Source: Erythroxylum novogranatense
Taxonomy: Eukaryota > Streptophyta > Magnoliopsida > Malpighiales > Erythroxylaceae
Reading direction: 5' to 3'
Length of the DNA stretch: 64,000 nucleotides
NCBI GenBank assembly: GCA_029891385.1
Contig: CM057226.1
Location: forward strand, 90,590,977 to 90,654,976
The position numbers were made by a program, and so were the translations under genes. A model generated the notes under the pieces. That model was not told the origin of the DNA. It saw only the letters and a list, made by a program, of their open reading frames with translations, and did not search any database. The stretch's first letter is position 1. Each line of letters opens with the position of its first letter. Of this stretch, positions 1-12,371 are shown piece by piece.

Positions 1-386
1 TGCACCATTTGCCTGTAAGGGTTTTCCGGCCCATCACCAAAATGTCTTCCATATCCATCCTCAACGTCATTCTCATTTAAGTTCATAGACGTAGGTTCTT
101 CAATTCTCCGTGAAGTGCTAGCAACCAAGGGTTCCCCATTTCGGGTCCACTGAAAATAGTTCGGAACAAACTCTTTTCTCAACAAATGCAATTGAACTTC
201 ATCAATCAACAGAAAACATTTGTGCTTGCACTTTTTACATGGACATCTGATCTTTGGCCCATCCATATATGCACGTTGCGAACAAGCATAATGAATGAAC
301 GCATCAACTCCCGCAACAAATTCAGGATTAATGAAACCATCGCCGGTTAAACGTCTATACATCCAAGATCTATCGTTGGAACTCAT
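1..386 (-). CDS. CACTA (En/Spm) protein N-terminus, transposase-associated domain, runs off left edge
   Basis: Reading leftward from the ATG at 386-384 gives an uninterrupted frame of about 128 codons to the window edge. It begins MSSNDRSWMYRR and continues with the cysteine-rich pattern CPCKKCKHK, then FVPNYFQWTRNGE. This order (SWMY start, CxCxxC cluster, W-x-x-HGE-like segment) is the plant transposase-associated domain found at the N-terminus of CACTA proteins. That domain is thought to bind DNA, and the catalytic DDE domain would lie further left, outside the window. Just upstream on the minus strand a CTTGTAG acceptor-like site near 405 suggests an intron in the leader, which fits the 3.3 kb between this start and the element end at 3702. 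The visible part has no stop or frameshift, so this copy is less decayed than most elements here. Confidence 0.85.
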   Translation of the reverse strand, partial: MSSNDRSWMYRRLTGDGFINPEFVAGVDAFIHYACSQRAYMDGPKIRCPCKKCKHKCFLLIDEVQLHLLRKEFVPNYFQWTRNGEPLVASTSRRIEEPTSMNLNENDVEDGYGRHFGDGPENPYRQMV

Positions 387-674
387 AACTGGAGAACTGT
401 TATTCTACAAGATCAAATCCAAAGTTATGCATCTATGTTAGGCACATATCTACAAACCAAGTCATAACAGACATGTGTTATAACATCAGTTTCTAACGTT
501 TCAAGGCATGACATAACATATTTAATGCTAAACATTTATCATCCTCACATAATTACACTAACGCGCTCATGCTCTAATTTAAGCACCATCTAGGACGAGG
601 ATCCTATTGAAATTTCGGCAGCATTTCTCCTATAATTCGGACACCCCCTTAAAAAATAAGGGTCCCCTGCAAAA

Positions 675-980
675 GAAACATACTTCTATCTCAAGCAGTA
701 ATCACACCTCAAATTCACTCTCCGTCCAACATGTGTGTTTTCAAGTTTCACGCTATTGCAGGACATCAATAAATTGTTCAGGGACATGCAGTGGGAACAT
801 CAATTGCCAGATAATTAATCAAGCGATTAAATTACTAACTACAGAAACACACATTTATCTCAACCAGTATTCACTTCGTAAATTAAGTCTCCGTACAGCA
901 TGTGTGTTGTCAAGTTTCACATATTGCAAGATATCAATACACGATTCAGCACATACTATGGGCAGTTCACATACAAGCGC
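675..980. repeat. Two-copy diverged tandem repeat, period about 169 bp
   Basis: The segment starting near 678 (AAACATACTTCTATCTCAAG) recurs near 847 (AAACACACATTTATCTCAAC). Both continue with CATGTGTGTT, CAAGTTTCAC, a TTGCA(G/A)GA segment and ATATCAAT-like words in the same order. It lies in the presumed leader or intron of the CACTA element. The copies differ at many positions, so the duplication is old. Confidence 0.6.
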
Positions 981-3433
981 ATTCATGAAGAGCCAGAGAC
1001 CACAAGCAAAACCATAAGCACTAACCTCAATCGATCTACTGAGAGATATTGCAGAAGTATGTCACCGGAGATGAAGATGATAGCGCTTCAATAACAATCA
1101 ACAATAAAATCAGTCATACCTTAATTGGATACCCTAACAGTTAAAGGAAACGCTATATGGAAAAATAACGCAAAAAACATCAGAGCTTTGATTATAAGTA
1201 TTGCTAATAATGTCTTTCTATTATTTATTATGACAACGAATGGTTACAATCATCAAATATTTTGTTGTAGATCAAGATGTTGGCCGAACTCAAAACTCTT
1301 TGCTGAAGGTGCAAGAGCTAAATATTTTGTGGGGCATTCAAAATACTAAGAAGTTTGATATTTTACTTTATGTTTAAAGAATAATTCAAGATATGTATTC
1401 ACTCCTAAAATTTGATAAGAATTCAGATATATTCTTAAAGATTTGATATTTATAAATTAAATTCATTAAATTTATTTCAAAGTTACCAAACATGGGAATT
1501 AATCAAAATTTTAATATCTTTAATTTTTAGTATTAATTTTAGATAAAAATTTCCAAATGCTTTCACTTCTTTAGACACCATGTAAGATGAATTAACAAAT
1601 CTAATCGATCTTAGAACTTAAAAATAAAATTGATGTTAGGTTGCTTATAAATATATTAACTATGTATTTGTGCATACAAGAATGAGTAGTAACAAAATAA
1701 TGAAAATAATCGCGAAAGCGATTATGTGTTCGCACATTAATTCCTCCCCAAGCATGTTAATTACAACTAAAATTTACATATTACTAGACTAACTCTTTAA
1801 TAGTTACTAAAATTTTAAAAAATTCAACCAACTTTATAATTATGGTCCTAATATAATGAATTGAAGTCAGATATATGTCACTACAATATCTACAATAATT
1901 CACAAATCAGTATAATCCATAATTTCCAATGTAAATTATCATTAGCAATTTTATGAAATGAGTGAGTACCGTAGACTCTACCAACTACTACCACTCAAAT
2001 ATCAGTCGACGGAGATTTTAGTCCAAATCGAATGACTGGAGTTTGTTCTACAGCAGGAGGCTTCGTTCAGTTTCAATGGGTATAGGATTTAAGATTATTT
2101 CTCCTTTAGAATAAAGGAATCTTTATTTTAATGTTCTCAAGGTTTTTATCTTACCTAGTCTCCCTTCCACGATCTCTATCTTACCAATCACCTTGATATA
2201 CAAATTTATCCATATTATTTCTCAATTTTTTTTATTTATTATATAAGACATTCCCTCTTCATCATCATGTTGAATAACTAGTTGTTGTTGTCGATGTGAA
2301 TTAGTAACTTGCAGTGATTAACCCCTTTACAAATTGGCTATGACAATATCTTACAACGCATTTAATTTCTAATCTTGCTAAACATCATATTCATGCATTC
2401 ACATTGTTGTTATATAATATTCGGCATGAACAAATTATTCTTTATTTCCTTTTTAACTCTGTCACGATCAGACATGAATCAAAACTGTAAAAGAAAGCTA
2501 GTAATAATTTTTCAACACTCATTCGCATGTTTATCTACATTGATGACACTTAGATCCCTCTTGTAACACTCTAAATTTCTGGCTTTCTTTTAGTTAAAAA
2601 GAGAAAATAACTTATGGATCAAATTAGAAATACATAAACCAAACAAAACAAAGAAGGGTAAAAATAAATCTAGAACTATATTTAGAAATGGTTCTTTTAC
2701 GCCACTGCTCCTACACCACTTTTTTTCCTTTCCTTAGTTTAGTTTAGTTTAATTTAGTTTACTTTCTTTTCACAAACAATATGAACAATTAATGTGAACA
2801 ACATGAAATAAAAGAATTGAAAAGAAGAAACCTTAATACAAAAGTAAATATAGGTAAACCCTACAAACAATAAGATGACATAATTTTATTGTTTCAATTT
2901 AAATTTTTAAATGAGAATACAATATAATAGAAAGAATTGGAATCATAAGAAACACAATTTTTAAGGAAGAGAATATAATCTTCATAATATAAAATGAAAA
3001 GAATAATTACACCTTATTTAAAGCTAAGTTTTGATACCAAATGATGAAAATCCACCTAAGAATATATCCTGAAAAATCTATAAACAAGTTTAAATCAAAA
3101 TCAAGAAAGAAAAAATAGATGTATAAAAGAATTGACTCTTTGATTATAAAGAATCAAGAACCAAATTCATTAAGTGTTTAAATGCCAACAAATACACACG
3201 AAAGGAGATCAACGAAAACAAAGAGGGCAGGGAGGAGAACTAACAAACCTGTAGGAGATGAGGACGAGGAGCGACGTCTGCGACCGGTGAGCGTCGACCA
3301 CCGAGCGGCGACCAGCGACCGGCGGCGTCCTTAGAGGAAGACGAACGACGAAGATGAGGCGTCGTAGGAGGAAGAGAAAAGAGAGCTAGGTCGCGCGAGG
3401 AGGAAGAAGAAGGTTGCGGGGGTGGTTTAAAAT

Positions 3434-3585
3434 AAAACCAAAACGACGTCGTTTTGGTTTTAACCAAAACGCCGTCGTTTTCTTTTACTGAAGGGCATTG
3501 GACGTATTCACCGACGCCTTCACCGATCGAAATGGGCGTCGGTATAAAATTCAACCAAATTCACCGACCGAATTTTTTTCGGTCG
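3434..3585. repeat. Subterminal palindromes of the CACTA element
   Basis: 3434-3461 is a perfect palindrome centred on GACGTC, followed at once by a second half-copy containing CGCCGTCG. 3565-3572 (CGACCGAA) pairs with 3578-3585 (TTCGGTCG) around a T-rich loop. A GC-rich minus-strand reading frame (3554-3240) starts in this block; it is proline/serine-rich low-complexity and probably a leader or chance frame. Confidence 0.6.
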
Positions 3586-3688
3586 CAAACAATTTAATGC
3601 ACAACCACTTTCCGCGACGGTAACGCTATTTCGGTCGGTATTTTCAACGATATTCATACCGTTGGTAATTTTTCGTTGGTATTAAACA

Positions 3689-3702
3689 TTTTCCTTATAG
3701 TG
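3689..3702 (-). repeat. CACTA terminal inverted repeat (right end)
   Basis: Plus strand reads TTTTCCTTATAGTG, the reverse complement of a CACTA terminus. It directly abuts non-element sequence that continues into the 38-bp minisatellite. Confidence 0.85.
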
Positions 3703-4240
3703 CGTGAAAGAAATAGTCTTTATAAATATCTCTAAGTGAATACAAAAATATACAAGTCAATGATTATCTTGGTATTAGTAATTAAAATATATAGTCAATG
3801 AGATTATCAATCGTATAAGTCACGAAATTATTTTACATGTTTTTTGGAAGTCTATTTTACATGATTTTACTGAATTCACTTAAATTTTATGCTTTAAAAT
3901 TTTGTGGAAGATTTTATAAAACATAAAATTAATCAATTGTATTAAATTGTGTCAATATTTTATGATATGAAGAAAATTAGAGATTATTATAAAATTTATT
4001 TTAGGAGAAAAGTACAACTACAACATTCTTTATTTTATGAGATAATTTTAATTAAAATTAATTTAAAACATCATACCTATTCCGCTAATGATTATCTCAG
4101 TATTATTAATTAAAATAAATAAGTCAATGATTATCTTAGTATTAGTAATTAAAATATCCACTTATGATTATCTCAGTATTATTAATTAAAATAAATAAGT
4201 CAATGATTATCTTAGTATTAGTAATTAAAATATATAGTCC
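3703..4240. repeat. AT-rich spacer with a 38-bp minisatellite
   Basis: From 4088 to about 4240 four units of about 38 bp alternate between two variants (ATGATTATCTCAGTATTATT and ATGATTATCTTAGTATTAGT), giving a 76-bp higher-order period: the first starts at 4089, the next at 4165. An isolated unit of the second variant lies at about 3758-3795, so the array was once larger or has been broken up. There is no gene in this interval. Confidence 0.75.
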
Positions 4241-4377
4241 ATGATAATCTCATTAATTTAAGTAGAATGGAAAATTTGGATAGGGCATTATGTTGTGTGT
4301 TTGATCTTGGTGTTTTCTTCCCGTCATTGTGCTTGCAAAACTTGAGGCTTAATATGTATGATAGTTCTATTTAAACG

Positions 4378-7300
4378 ATGGAGGCAAATACTAGCATAAT
4401 AGTGTGTTTAAATGGTACTAATCACTATAATTGGAAATGTAAGATGAAAGATCTTTTATTTGTGAAAAAATTGCATTTATTGTGTTAACTACTTAGAAGC
4501 CTTAGACTATGTTAAATGACAATGAGAATTAGAACATTATAATGTTTGTATCCATATTAAGCAACAGGTGGAAGATACACATTATTCACATTATATTAAC
4601 AAGATTCATGCTAGAACTTTGTGAAATAAGATTGAAACACTTTATACTTCAAAGACTATAAATAACAAGTTTTTCTTACTTAAGTAATTGATGAATTTGA
4701 GATATAAGGAGGTTAGTCATTTTTAACAATTGTTTGGAATGAATATCAAGTTTGATCATAAGATATATAAACTTTGGTTGCTTAATACTTCGTTAGATTC
4801 TTAGGAAACTTTTCTTATCTCTTTGGACAATTATGTTCCTATAAGAGGGAAAAGTAAAAGAAACTAAAGTTATAAGTATAAGAACTTAGTTTTTGTGAAT
4901 ACTGTGGTAAAGTAAGAATATCAAGAAATAATTTTTCAAGCTTAAAAAGAAGATGGGACAAGAAAAAAAGGATGGTAACAATGAGAACCATTTTGTTACT
5001 TTTGTTGATAATGATATTAGTGTTACTTGTGATAAAAATGTCATCAATTTAGTATGCCATAAGACTAGTTTCGTTGTAAATACTAGTGCTTCCATGTCAT
5101 GTCACATCTAAGAAGGATTTACTCACTTTTTATACTACCAGCAATTTTCCATTATTTAAGATAGGAAATGATGGCAATATTAGGGTGATTAGTATGAGAA
5201 CAATTTACTTGAAGGCTAATAATGGTTCAAAGTTAATTTTTAAACATGTCAAGCACGCATATGACATTTCCTTGAATTTAACTTCTATAAGAAAGCTTGA
5301 TTATGATGGTTATTATAATATCTTCAACGATAGATAGTGAAAACCTACTAAAGGTTCACTAGTTTTGGCTCAAGGTACAAGTCCTTTAACTTGTATATGT
5401 TGCAAAGTTCTAGTTCTAGTGAATTGGTGAATATGATTGAGAGTAATACTTCATCATAATTATAATATAAAAGACTGATCCACTTGAGTATGAAAGGAAT
5501 TAATCGTTTAGCTAAGAAAAGTTTACTTTATAATATTAAGGAAGCTAGGTTACATAAGTATTTTCAATGCATGGTATGGAAACAAAGGAGAGTTTCCTTT
5601 TAGGGTTATCCTCCTTTTAGAAAGTTTTGTTTGTTGGATCTTGAAATTTATAAGTTTGTGGTCCTCCTAAATGAGATCATATGGTGGTCCATTTTATTTT
5701 GTCACTTTTATTAGTGACCATTTTAGTAAACTGTGCATTTATGCTTTGCAGATCAAAGATAAGGTTCATGAGAAATTCAAAGAATTCCAAGCTTTGGTTG
5801 AAAGAAATATGCAAGAAATTGAAATGTATCTACATAATGGTAACGGTGGTGAATATTATAAGCCATTTGAAAACTATTACAAAGAGCATAGTCTTAGACA
5901 TCAAAGATTCCTTCCAAGACTCCCTAATTGAATGGTGTGTCAAAAAGTATCAATAAAACATTGATGGAGAGTGTTAAATGCTTACTTGCAAAAGCAAAGT
6001 CATAAAATTCCTATACTTTACATAGTTTCTCATGTTATTAATTTGTCTCCTAGATTTGGATGGTAATCTCCCAAATACATTTTGGTTTGATAAGGATGTT
6101 TTACTTGACAATCATTAAATGCAAAACATTTATACATGTTTCTAAAGATGAGAGATCGAAACTAGATGTTGAGAACATGTAGTGTATCTTTATTAGTTAT
6201 GGTCAAGATGAGTTTAGCTATTAGTTGTATGATCAATTAGAGAAGAAACTTGTCAAAATTCATGATGTGTTGTTCTTTAAGGACCAGACTATTGAGGATA
6301 TTAATAAGGCTGAGAGTAAATGATCCTCAAAGCCGTATGAGTTTAGTTGATGTTGAGCTAATTTCTTTAAATGATACATGAAATGCAAAAAAAGATGGTC
6401 TTTAATATGTTACGATTCAAGATGACATTAAAAATGATGATTAAGTACAAAATGATCAATAAGGTGTAAACACTTTGGATGCTCCAGTACATAATGTTAT
6501 TGTTGTTTAACAATCAATAAATACAGAGACAATAGCTATAGCAGTTTTAAAAACTTCTCTTAGGAGACCTACTATAAAGACAAAGTCCACATCATATTAT
6601 CCTCCTAATAAATATGTACTTATCATTGATGGGGGAGAACCTGAAAACTTTGAAGAGCTATGGATACTGAGCAAAAAGAGAAATGGTTTGAAGCTATGAA
6701 GAATGAAATTAAATAATTGCATGATAATCACACTTTTTATTTGTTTAAGCTACTTAAAGGATGAAGCGACTTAAGGGATGAACAACCATTCGATTTTCAA
6801 AGTAAAGTATGATGACGAAACTTCAATTCTACGATATAAAGTTAGATTAGTTGTCAAACTACTTAAAGGATTTTACGTTTTATGAAATTTTTTCTTTGTT
6901 TATAAAGGTGTCATTCATCTGAGTTATGTTAGGATAACTAACACACCTTAAATTAGAGGTTGAGTATGTTGATGTGAAAATTGTTTTTCTCTATAGTGAT
7001 TAGATAAGAAAATTTATATAAAGTCAAAGGAAAGGAGGATTGTACCTATAAATTTAGGAATATTTTTGTGAAATAAAACATGCATCGAGGAAGAGGTACA
7101 AGAAGTTTGATTTTGTTATTAAAAAAAGTAAGGATTTAAGAAGACTTCATGTGTTGTTTTGTAGAAATTATTGGAAATTACTATTTTGTTGTTTTATAGT
7201 TATTACATGCTTATTATAAATTAAAATACTTTTAAGATTACAAATTGAAGTATGATTTAAATAATTTATATGAAATACTTAGGGCTGGTAACGTAAATTC

Positions 7301-8685
7301 TTGGCATAAAGATCATCATCATAGGAAAACTAAGAAATTATGATTATTACATGAGCAATAAATCAATAAAATACTTTAAAAGTTCAATGTGGACAAAGTA
7401 AGAATGTAAGTACATCTATTTCTATACATTTCAAATAAGAAAAAACCCAATATCCTTATAGCGAGGAAGAGAACAAGGATATGAAAAGAGTTCCTAAAGC
7501 TTCAACTATTGGTAATTTGATATGTGCACTAATTTATATATGACCTAATATAGCTTATATTGTTAGTGTTATTAGTTAGTTTCTTTCTAATTTAAAAAGA
7601 GAGCATTAGATTGCAGTGAAGATGATTTTGAGATATCTTTGTAGCTCTTTTAGTTTGAGTTTGTGCTTTAGAGAAGGGAAACATATTCTTTTCGTATATA
7701 TATTTTCAAATATAACAAATGTTGATATAAGGAGGTCATATTTTTGATTTTTTTAAATAAAATGTAGTATATTAAAAGATGAGGTGAAGCAAGAGGTTTA
7801 CAAAATTGAAAAACAAAGATCAAGGGGCTAACCCCCTTAAAAGGATCTAGTTAAGCAAGAGTACGCATTAACTGAACAAAGTCATGCAACTTCTTAAAGC
7901 TAATACAAGTCGGCAAAACTGGGCTGTGATAAGCAAGCCTTCATTTAAGTTGTCTCATTTGAGTTAGTATAAATACCAGCTTGAGGTCATTCTTTGGATA
8001 ACAACATGCTTATGTTTATAAAGGAATAAGTGCATCCTGAGCTGATCTCAAACGATTATTAGTAGTGCTGTGGTGGTGTGTAAACAATATAACTGAAGAT
8101 ACGATTATTTCATCTCCTGCCAAATGCCAGGGACAAGATAAGCTAGAGTTGTACGTATTAACTAGACATCACCTTTTTGGGGAAGTTTGAATCGAACACT
8201 CCAATCTATCTCCGACGTTTGGTAGGAGCGGAATAATCGATTCTTCAGGTCTATACTTTAGGCTATTTTATTGCCTTTGTAGTAGGAGATGTATCTCGGC
8301 AATCCAGATTATAGAAATGCAATGCTTTGTCAACTTCAAAACTAAAACTTGTTACTATAGCTAAGCTCGTAAAGAAATGCTTTAGATGAAGAGATTTGAA
8401 AGCGACCTTGGTTTTTCACAAGGATGCTATGTGATACATTCCAATAGTCAAAGTGTAATGCAAATTGCTAAAAATTTGACATCATTTAATATATTGAAGC
8501 GTATTGATGTCAGGTACCATTAAACTATATATGTTTAGATTCTAAGTTGCTTGAACTGCAAATGATTCATAAAGATGACAATGGTTATGATATGGTGACC
8601 AATTCTTTTCTCATAAAAAAGTTGGATGCATATTACTTAATTTTCAAGATAATGGTCTCTTCTGTATAGTTGAGAGTAAGAGAAT
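4378..8685 (+). pseudogene. Decayed Ty1/Copia polyprotein (gag, protease, integrase, RT, RNase H)
   Basis: Pieces of a TNT1/Tork-like polyprotein occur in the right order, broken by many stops and frameshifts. From 4378: a gag start (MEANTS, then LNGTNHYNW). Near 5075: the protease region, with the active-site DTGAS reduced to NTSAS and followed by CHVTSKKDL. 5671-5931: an integrase core piece (YFVTFISDHFSK, then NGGEYYKPFENYYKEH). 6590-7100: reverse transcriptase (YPPNKYVL, then DGGEPENFEEA). 7460-7680: the region between RT and RNase H (RVPKASTIG, LRYL). 8290-8650: the end of RNase H (SQSVMQIAKN, RIDVRYH). RNase H is split by an insertion at about 7745-8288. A weak purine-rich tract before 8686 precedes a TGTTAGG start typical of a 3' LTR. 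This is a dead copy. I could not find the 5' LTR, so element ends are uncertain. Confidence 0.85.
7745..8288 (-). mobile_element. Insertion inside the Copia RNase H region, probably an antisense LINE 3' end
   Basis: Copia coding stops matching after a segment reading VDIRRSYF at about 7725-7748 and resumes at about 8291 with SRQSRL-like coding, so about 0.54 kb is foreign. On the minus strand the insert ends in GGGGGTTAGCCCCTTGATC, then TTTGTAAACCTCTTGC, then a short A-rich tail at the left. That layout resembles the 3' end of a plant LINE. No clear target duplication was found, and the exact ends are approximate. Confidence 0.5.
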
Positions 8686-9058
8686 TGTTAGGTTAGGAAC
8701 TTTATCTCCTATTTATAAAAAGATTCAAATTTATTAGACTTGGACTATCATTTTAGAAACTCATTTTGTTTTTAAATCACCCTTTTAATTTATAAAAATA
8801 GACTATTGTTGTGTTTTTAAATGGTTTTTTTTTTCATTAGATCTAGAGTAATTTACTGTTGGATCAAGTTCAAATTTAGTCTAAAAGTTATTAAGATATT
8901 GATTTGTAATATGGATGGTAGAGACCTTGTTTAGCATATTTTAGTTGCAAAATTCACCTTGTGATTAGGAACTTAATTTTAGGTGATTTCTCAGCTTTTC
9001 TTCTTTGTTTATTGTTATTGCTTTTTCTCCTTCTTTAAAACTTATTTTGTGACTACTT
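8686..9058 (+). repeat. Probable 3' LTR fragment of the Copia element
   Basis: It begins TGTTAGGTTAGGAAC directly after a degenerate purine tract (GAGAGTAAGAGAA), where a TNT1-like element would have its polypurine tract and LTR start. No matching 5' LTR was recognised upstream of 4378, and the right end is not defined. An antisense LINE tail follows at 9059. Confidence 0.4.
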
Positions 9059-9235
9059 TTTTTTTTGAAACAAAGTCAAAGTCAATAGCATTAATTAAAG
9101 AGTTAGGGGTGAATCCCAACTACACCGGCTAGCATATAAATGTGAGACCCGTGCTAAATTATTATAGAACTCTTTTAGTACAATGGAGTTCTTTTGATGA
9201 ACCAAAGGTCCCACAATTTTTACCTTTATTCTAAA
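9059..9235 (-). mobile_element. LINE 3' tail fragment, antisense
   Basis: On the minus strand the segment ends with a coding-like run (NSLINAIDFDFVSK) directly followed by a poly-A tract, seen as T9-10 on the plus strand at about 9058-9067. This C-terminus plus A-tail is a common plant LINE 3' end. The left part of the fragment is degenerate and its start is a guess. The following 600 bp (9236-9840) is AT-rich and shows no feature. Confidence 0.5.
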
Positions 9236-9841
9236 GGACTTTTCCACATAAAAGTGTTAGTCATTTACATAGCTATATTTATTTTTTCCAGCATATTATG
9301 ATTGTCACAACATTATTATTATGATGTAGGCTACTTGCTCCTTATAAATTCTAGTAAAGAAAATATGAATCGATTATTTTATTCTACTCTATCTTTAGTC
9401 TTGCATATATTAGTATTTTTTCATTAAAAGTCATAATTTATGTATTGTTATATGTCAACAAGAAAATGGCATATAACATTTACAACAAATTTAAAATTTA
9501 AGCATTTAATTAATATTTTTATATGTTAAATATGATCATAAAATCTCATATTTTAAATATAATTTATCCAAAATTTACTGCAGAGTATATTTCTATTTAG
9601 GATTACATTATTAACTTACTAAACATGCTAAAATAAACTTTCTTTAGGATATAATTTAGAACCTCAAGATATAGGCCATTTTAAAATGGATGTTTTCTAG
9701 CGTAATATATTTCTCTGTAATTGGTTGAAATATACACATATTTCAATAATTATTGTATGTTTCTCTTATTTTTATTATAGATATTTCTTTCCACCAAATA
9801 AATTTGGTAAAAAGAAAAATGGAAGGTTTTATATAAAGAGT

Positions 9842-10068
9842 AACTTAAGGTAATAAGGCCTTGTGTATTGATTTATCAATTTACTGGATTGGGAGTTTGA
9901 ACCCCGCATGTGAATGCAGCATTGTTAAATAGCTGGTGGTAGTGCTAAGTCGCCCCTTAAGTTCCCACAAAATACGAGTAGGGGTTAATTTGAGCACGAT
10001 AATAGTTTAAAGATGCCACCGATAATTCGGGCCCACTCAAAGAACCTCGCGAGTTCACCCAAAAAAAA
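9842..10068 (+). mobile_element. Possible SINE
   Basis: A unit of about 225 bp contains a B-box-like GGGAGTTTGAACCCC at about 9889-9903, about 45 bp from its start, and ends in CACCCAAAAAAAA. This is compatible with a tRNA-derived SINE. The A box is weak and no clear target duplication was found, so the call is tentative. Confidence 0.4.
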
Positions 10069-11497
10069 TTGTTCAAAATTAATAAAATTGATTTAGAACT
10101 TATTTTAATTTAATGCACTTCCAACACGCAACGTTTGGTTGTCGTCCCCATCACCGGGGATGGCAAACAGAACATTAAAATCCTGTCATCTGAAGCTATT
10201 TGGTTGCTGTCTCCCTCTTTTTGTCATCTACCCCCAGTGAACAGAGACAAAATTTTTTGTTTAGCTCAAAATCGTAGGACGAGGGGCATTATGTTCCTGT
10301 CTCCCAAACAAAAGGTCGTGTTGTCCAAGTTTAGCCATATCCTTTCTCTCTGTTGTCATATGCCCTGCAGCTCACCGCCGTCTCCCTCAACAAGTCGAGG
10401 ACGTCACTTTCTTGCTAGTGGTGAAGCCTCCAGCCAGCAACAAAACTCTGTTCCTTGGTAGTGCAGGTTAGATCTTTGGTTCTCTTCTTGTTAACTTATC
10501 TCTTTTTGTTAACTTGTTCTTATCTGGTTGGATCTTATAACAACCCATGAAGCAACATCAAACCCAGTAGCCACTTGACCGTATTTTTCGCAAACATAGT
10601 CGATAAATGAGAAACTTCAAGGAAATAGTCATTTGATACGATCAACGAAATCGACAAGTTCCTCGTCCCAACATCAACGAATACGTGAGAAGGAAATGAA
10701 ATGAAGAACTTTCTATTATACCCTTTAAAATCTCGTAGAACTTTCTGAAAACTTGATAACGGAGAGAAACTCGCAATACTATCTTCCTCTCTATTTGGTT
10801 GTTCGCTTATCGACTCATTTCATTTACTGTGCTTTTGGTTCTAACATTTGTCAAAATTTCTATTAGTGGATTCAGTGCCTTCTACTTTTATACTCAGTAA
10901 GTTATCTTCAGTCAATTTGTTTATTTCTTTTAGTGCATAAAGATCGAGATAAGGTTTCATGATATCAGAAATTGCATGTAAACTGCAGCAATTGCTTGAG
11001 GTTGCTATATGCAGAATTTATAAGGACTTGAGCAAATTATGGTTCTTCTTCAGTTTAATTTGATTTATATTAAACAAAATGGAATCATTTTAAGTCAGTG
11101 TAAATCACATTCTTTTTTTTATCTGCAGCAGATTCCCCTTCCATCATTCAAGTCTGTCATAGTTGACAATGCCAACATTTGTTTATTGGTTAAATAGCTT
11201 AGAGAACTCTTGTTAGTTGGTTTCTTTACATTCTTAGTTTTTTCTAGTTCTCCAGTATGTTAAAAGGGTTGCAGTCTGTTGATTTTCATTTCTTTTATAA
11301 TTGGTAGATGGAATCTGTGATTGTGGCTTCTGTGACTACTTTGGACACTCGTTACTCTTATCCAGTTATAGTTCCAAGCAAATTTCTTATGCACCTGTGG
11401 CCACTTCTTCAAAAATTTACGGTTTTGTGATATCTTCTTATCTGCTTTTAGATGTAAACTTGATTTCTAACATCAGCTTTTTTGGTGGGTGACCAGA

Positions 11498-12159
11498 TGG
11501 ACCTTTACTTTCCTTACCATTTATTTTGGGGTAAGCATTCATATTCTCTTCAAAACTTTTGTTGGCTATATGAACTAAAGCTGTTATTGACGTTTTTTAT
11601 TGGCAGTTGTTTGTTCTCTTGGATTTTTTTTATAATATCAACATACCTTGGATCCTGAACATGGTTAGTTCTTTGCAGTTTGGTTCGCTGTTCTCTCTTT
11701 ATGGCTGTTACCTATACCAAATAGTTGGCAGAAGAAAATTTGCTGAGTGCCATATTGAAAGTAATTCTGAGCAAGGATACTACATACCTCTGAATTATGT
11801 GGAAGGGTACACAAATTCGGAAGAGAAATTTTATGAGAACAAAGTTGCAAACATTTGTTGTCATCTCTTCCAAATTATATTTCAGGTTGTAAGTTATAAG
11901 TATTAGAGAGAAGTTTAGCCGGTTATTGACCACTTTCTATTTTCACTATTGTTTTTATACAATTAGCTTATCATCCTTTTGTTGTCCAATTTCCTTATGA
12001 GAATATGACGGTTATGTATTCAATTGTTTTACAATCTTATAATTTCTATTGTCTATCTCTCCTAAACAGATGATTGATGCGGCAGTCACGTTCACTGATT
12101 GTGTTTATTGGTCCATTATTTTCTCATATTTTACCATCAAGGATTATCCTCTGAATTTT
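11498..12159 (+). pseudogene. Captured gene fragment: three exons of a FAR-17a/AIG1-like plant membrane protein
   Basis: Three open segments have proper splice borders and matching phase. Exon A, 11498-11530, reads WTFTFLTIYFG and ends at a GTAAGC donor. Exon B, 11679-11885, starts after TTTGCAG and reads FGSLFSLYGCYLYQ, then SEQGYYIP, then CCHLFQIIFQ. Exon C, 12070-12159, starts after AAACAG, reads AAVTFTDCVYW then TIKDYPLNF, and ends at GTAAGT. All junctions are phase 0 and there are no stops. The motif order (QWTF..TIYFG, GSL.S.YGC, FQIIFQ, TD.VFW.II) is what I recall for a plant multi-pass membrane-protein family often labelled FAR-17a/AIG1-like. Earlier and later exons of that family are not recognisable, so this is a fragment inside the TIR unit. 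The family name is less certain than the exon structure. Confidence 0.6.
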
Positions 12160-12371
12160 GTAAGTGTAATATATTAATTATTCATTTCCCTTTTTATTGC
12201 CTCGAGTTTTTTCTCTTAACTAACTTGAGTTTGCAACTTGGTTGTGCCTTTTTTTTTACCTTCATGCACCACCACTTGTTACTGTTACAGTGTTTTTAAT
12301 GTGACTGCCAACACTCCATCAGGCTTTTTGAGTCACTTGTATCTGAAAAATCCCTCTATTTATTTATGTAG

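Larger units (their letters stand above)
1..3702 (-). mobile_element. CACTA (En/Spm) DNA transposon, 5' portion
   Basis: The right boundary is the 14-base terminal repeat CACTATAAGGAAAA (minus strand, 3702 down to 3689), the CACTA hallmark. Inside it lie many short subterminal repeats related to ACCGACCGAA in both orientations (about 3540-3680), as expected for transposase binding sites. The element reads leftward into the transposase-associated domain at 386-1. The other end and the second copy of the 3-bp target duplication (CGT at 3703-3705 on this side) are outside the window. The 0.4-3.2 kb leader is AT-rich with no convincing exon. Confidence 0.85.

Noticed and set aside
3240..3554. 104-codon minus-strand frame near the CACTA end
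   Set aside because: Serine/proline/arginine-rich low-complexity sequence over a palindrome-rich subterminal region. Better seen as leader than as a gene.
4088..4240. Regularly spaced 38-bp repeats that might suggest a CRISPR array
   Set aside because: The units are contiguous with no unique spacers, the DNA is a plant nuclear genome, and no cas-like genes are present.
5681..5956. Second plus-strand frame overlapping the Copia integrase piece
   Set aside because: It is the out-of-frame shadow of the recognisable integrase fragment at 5671-5931.
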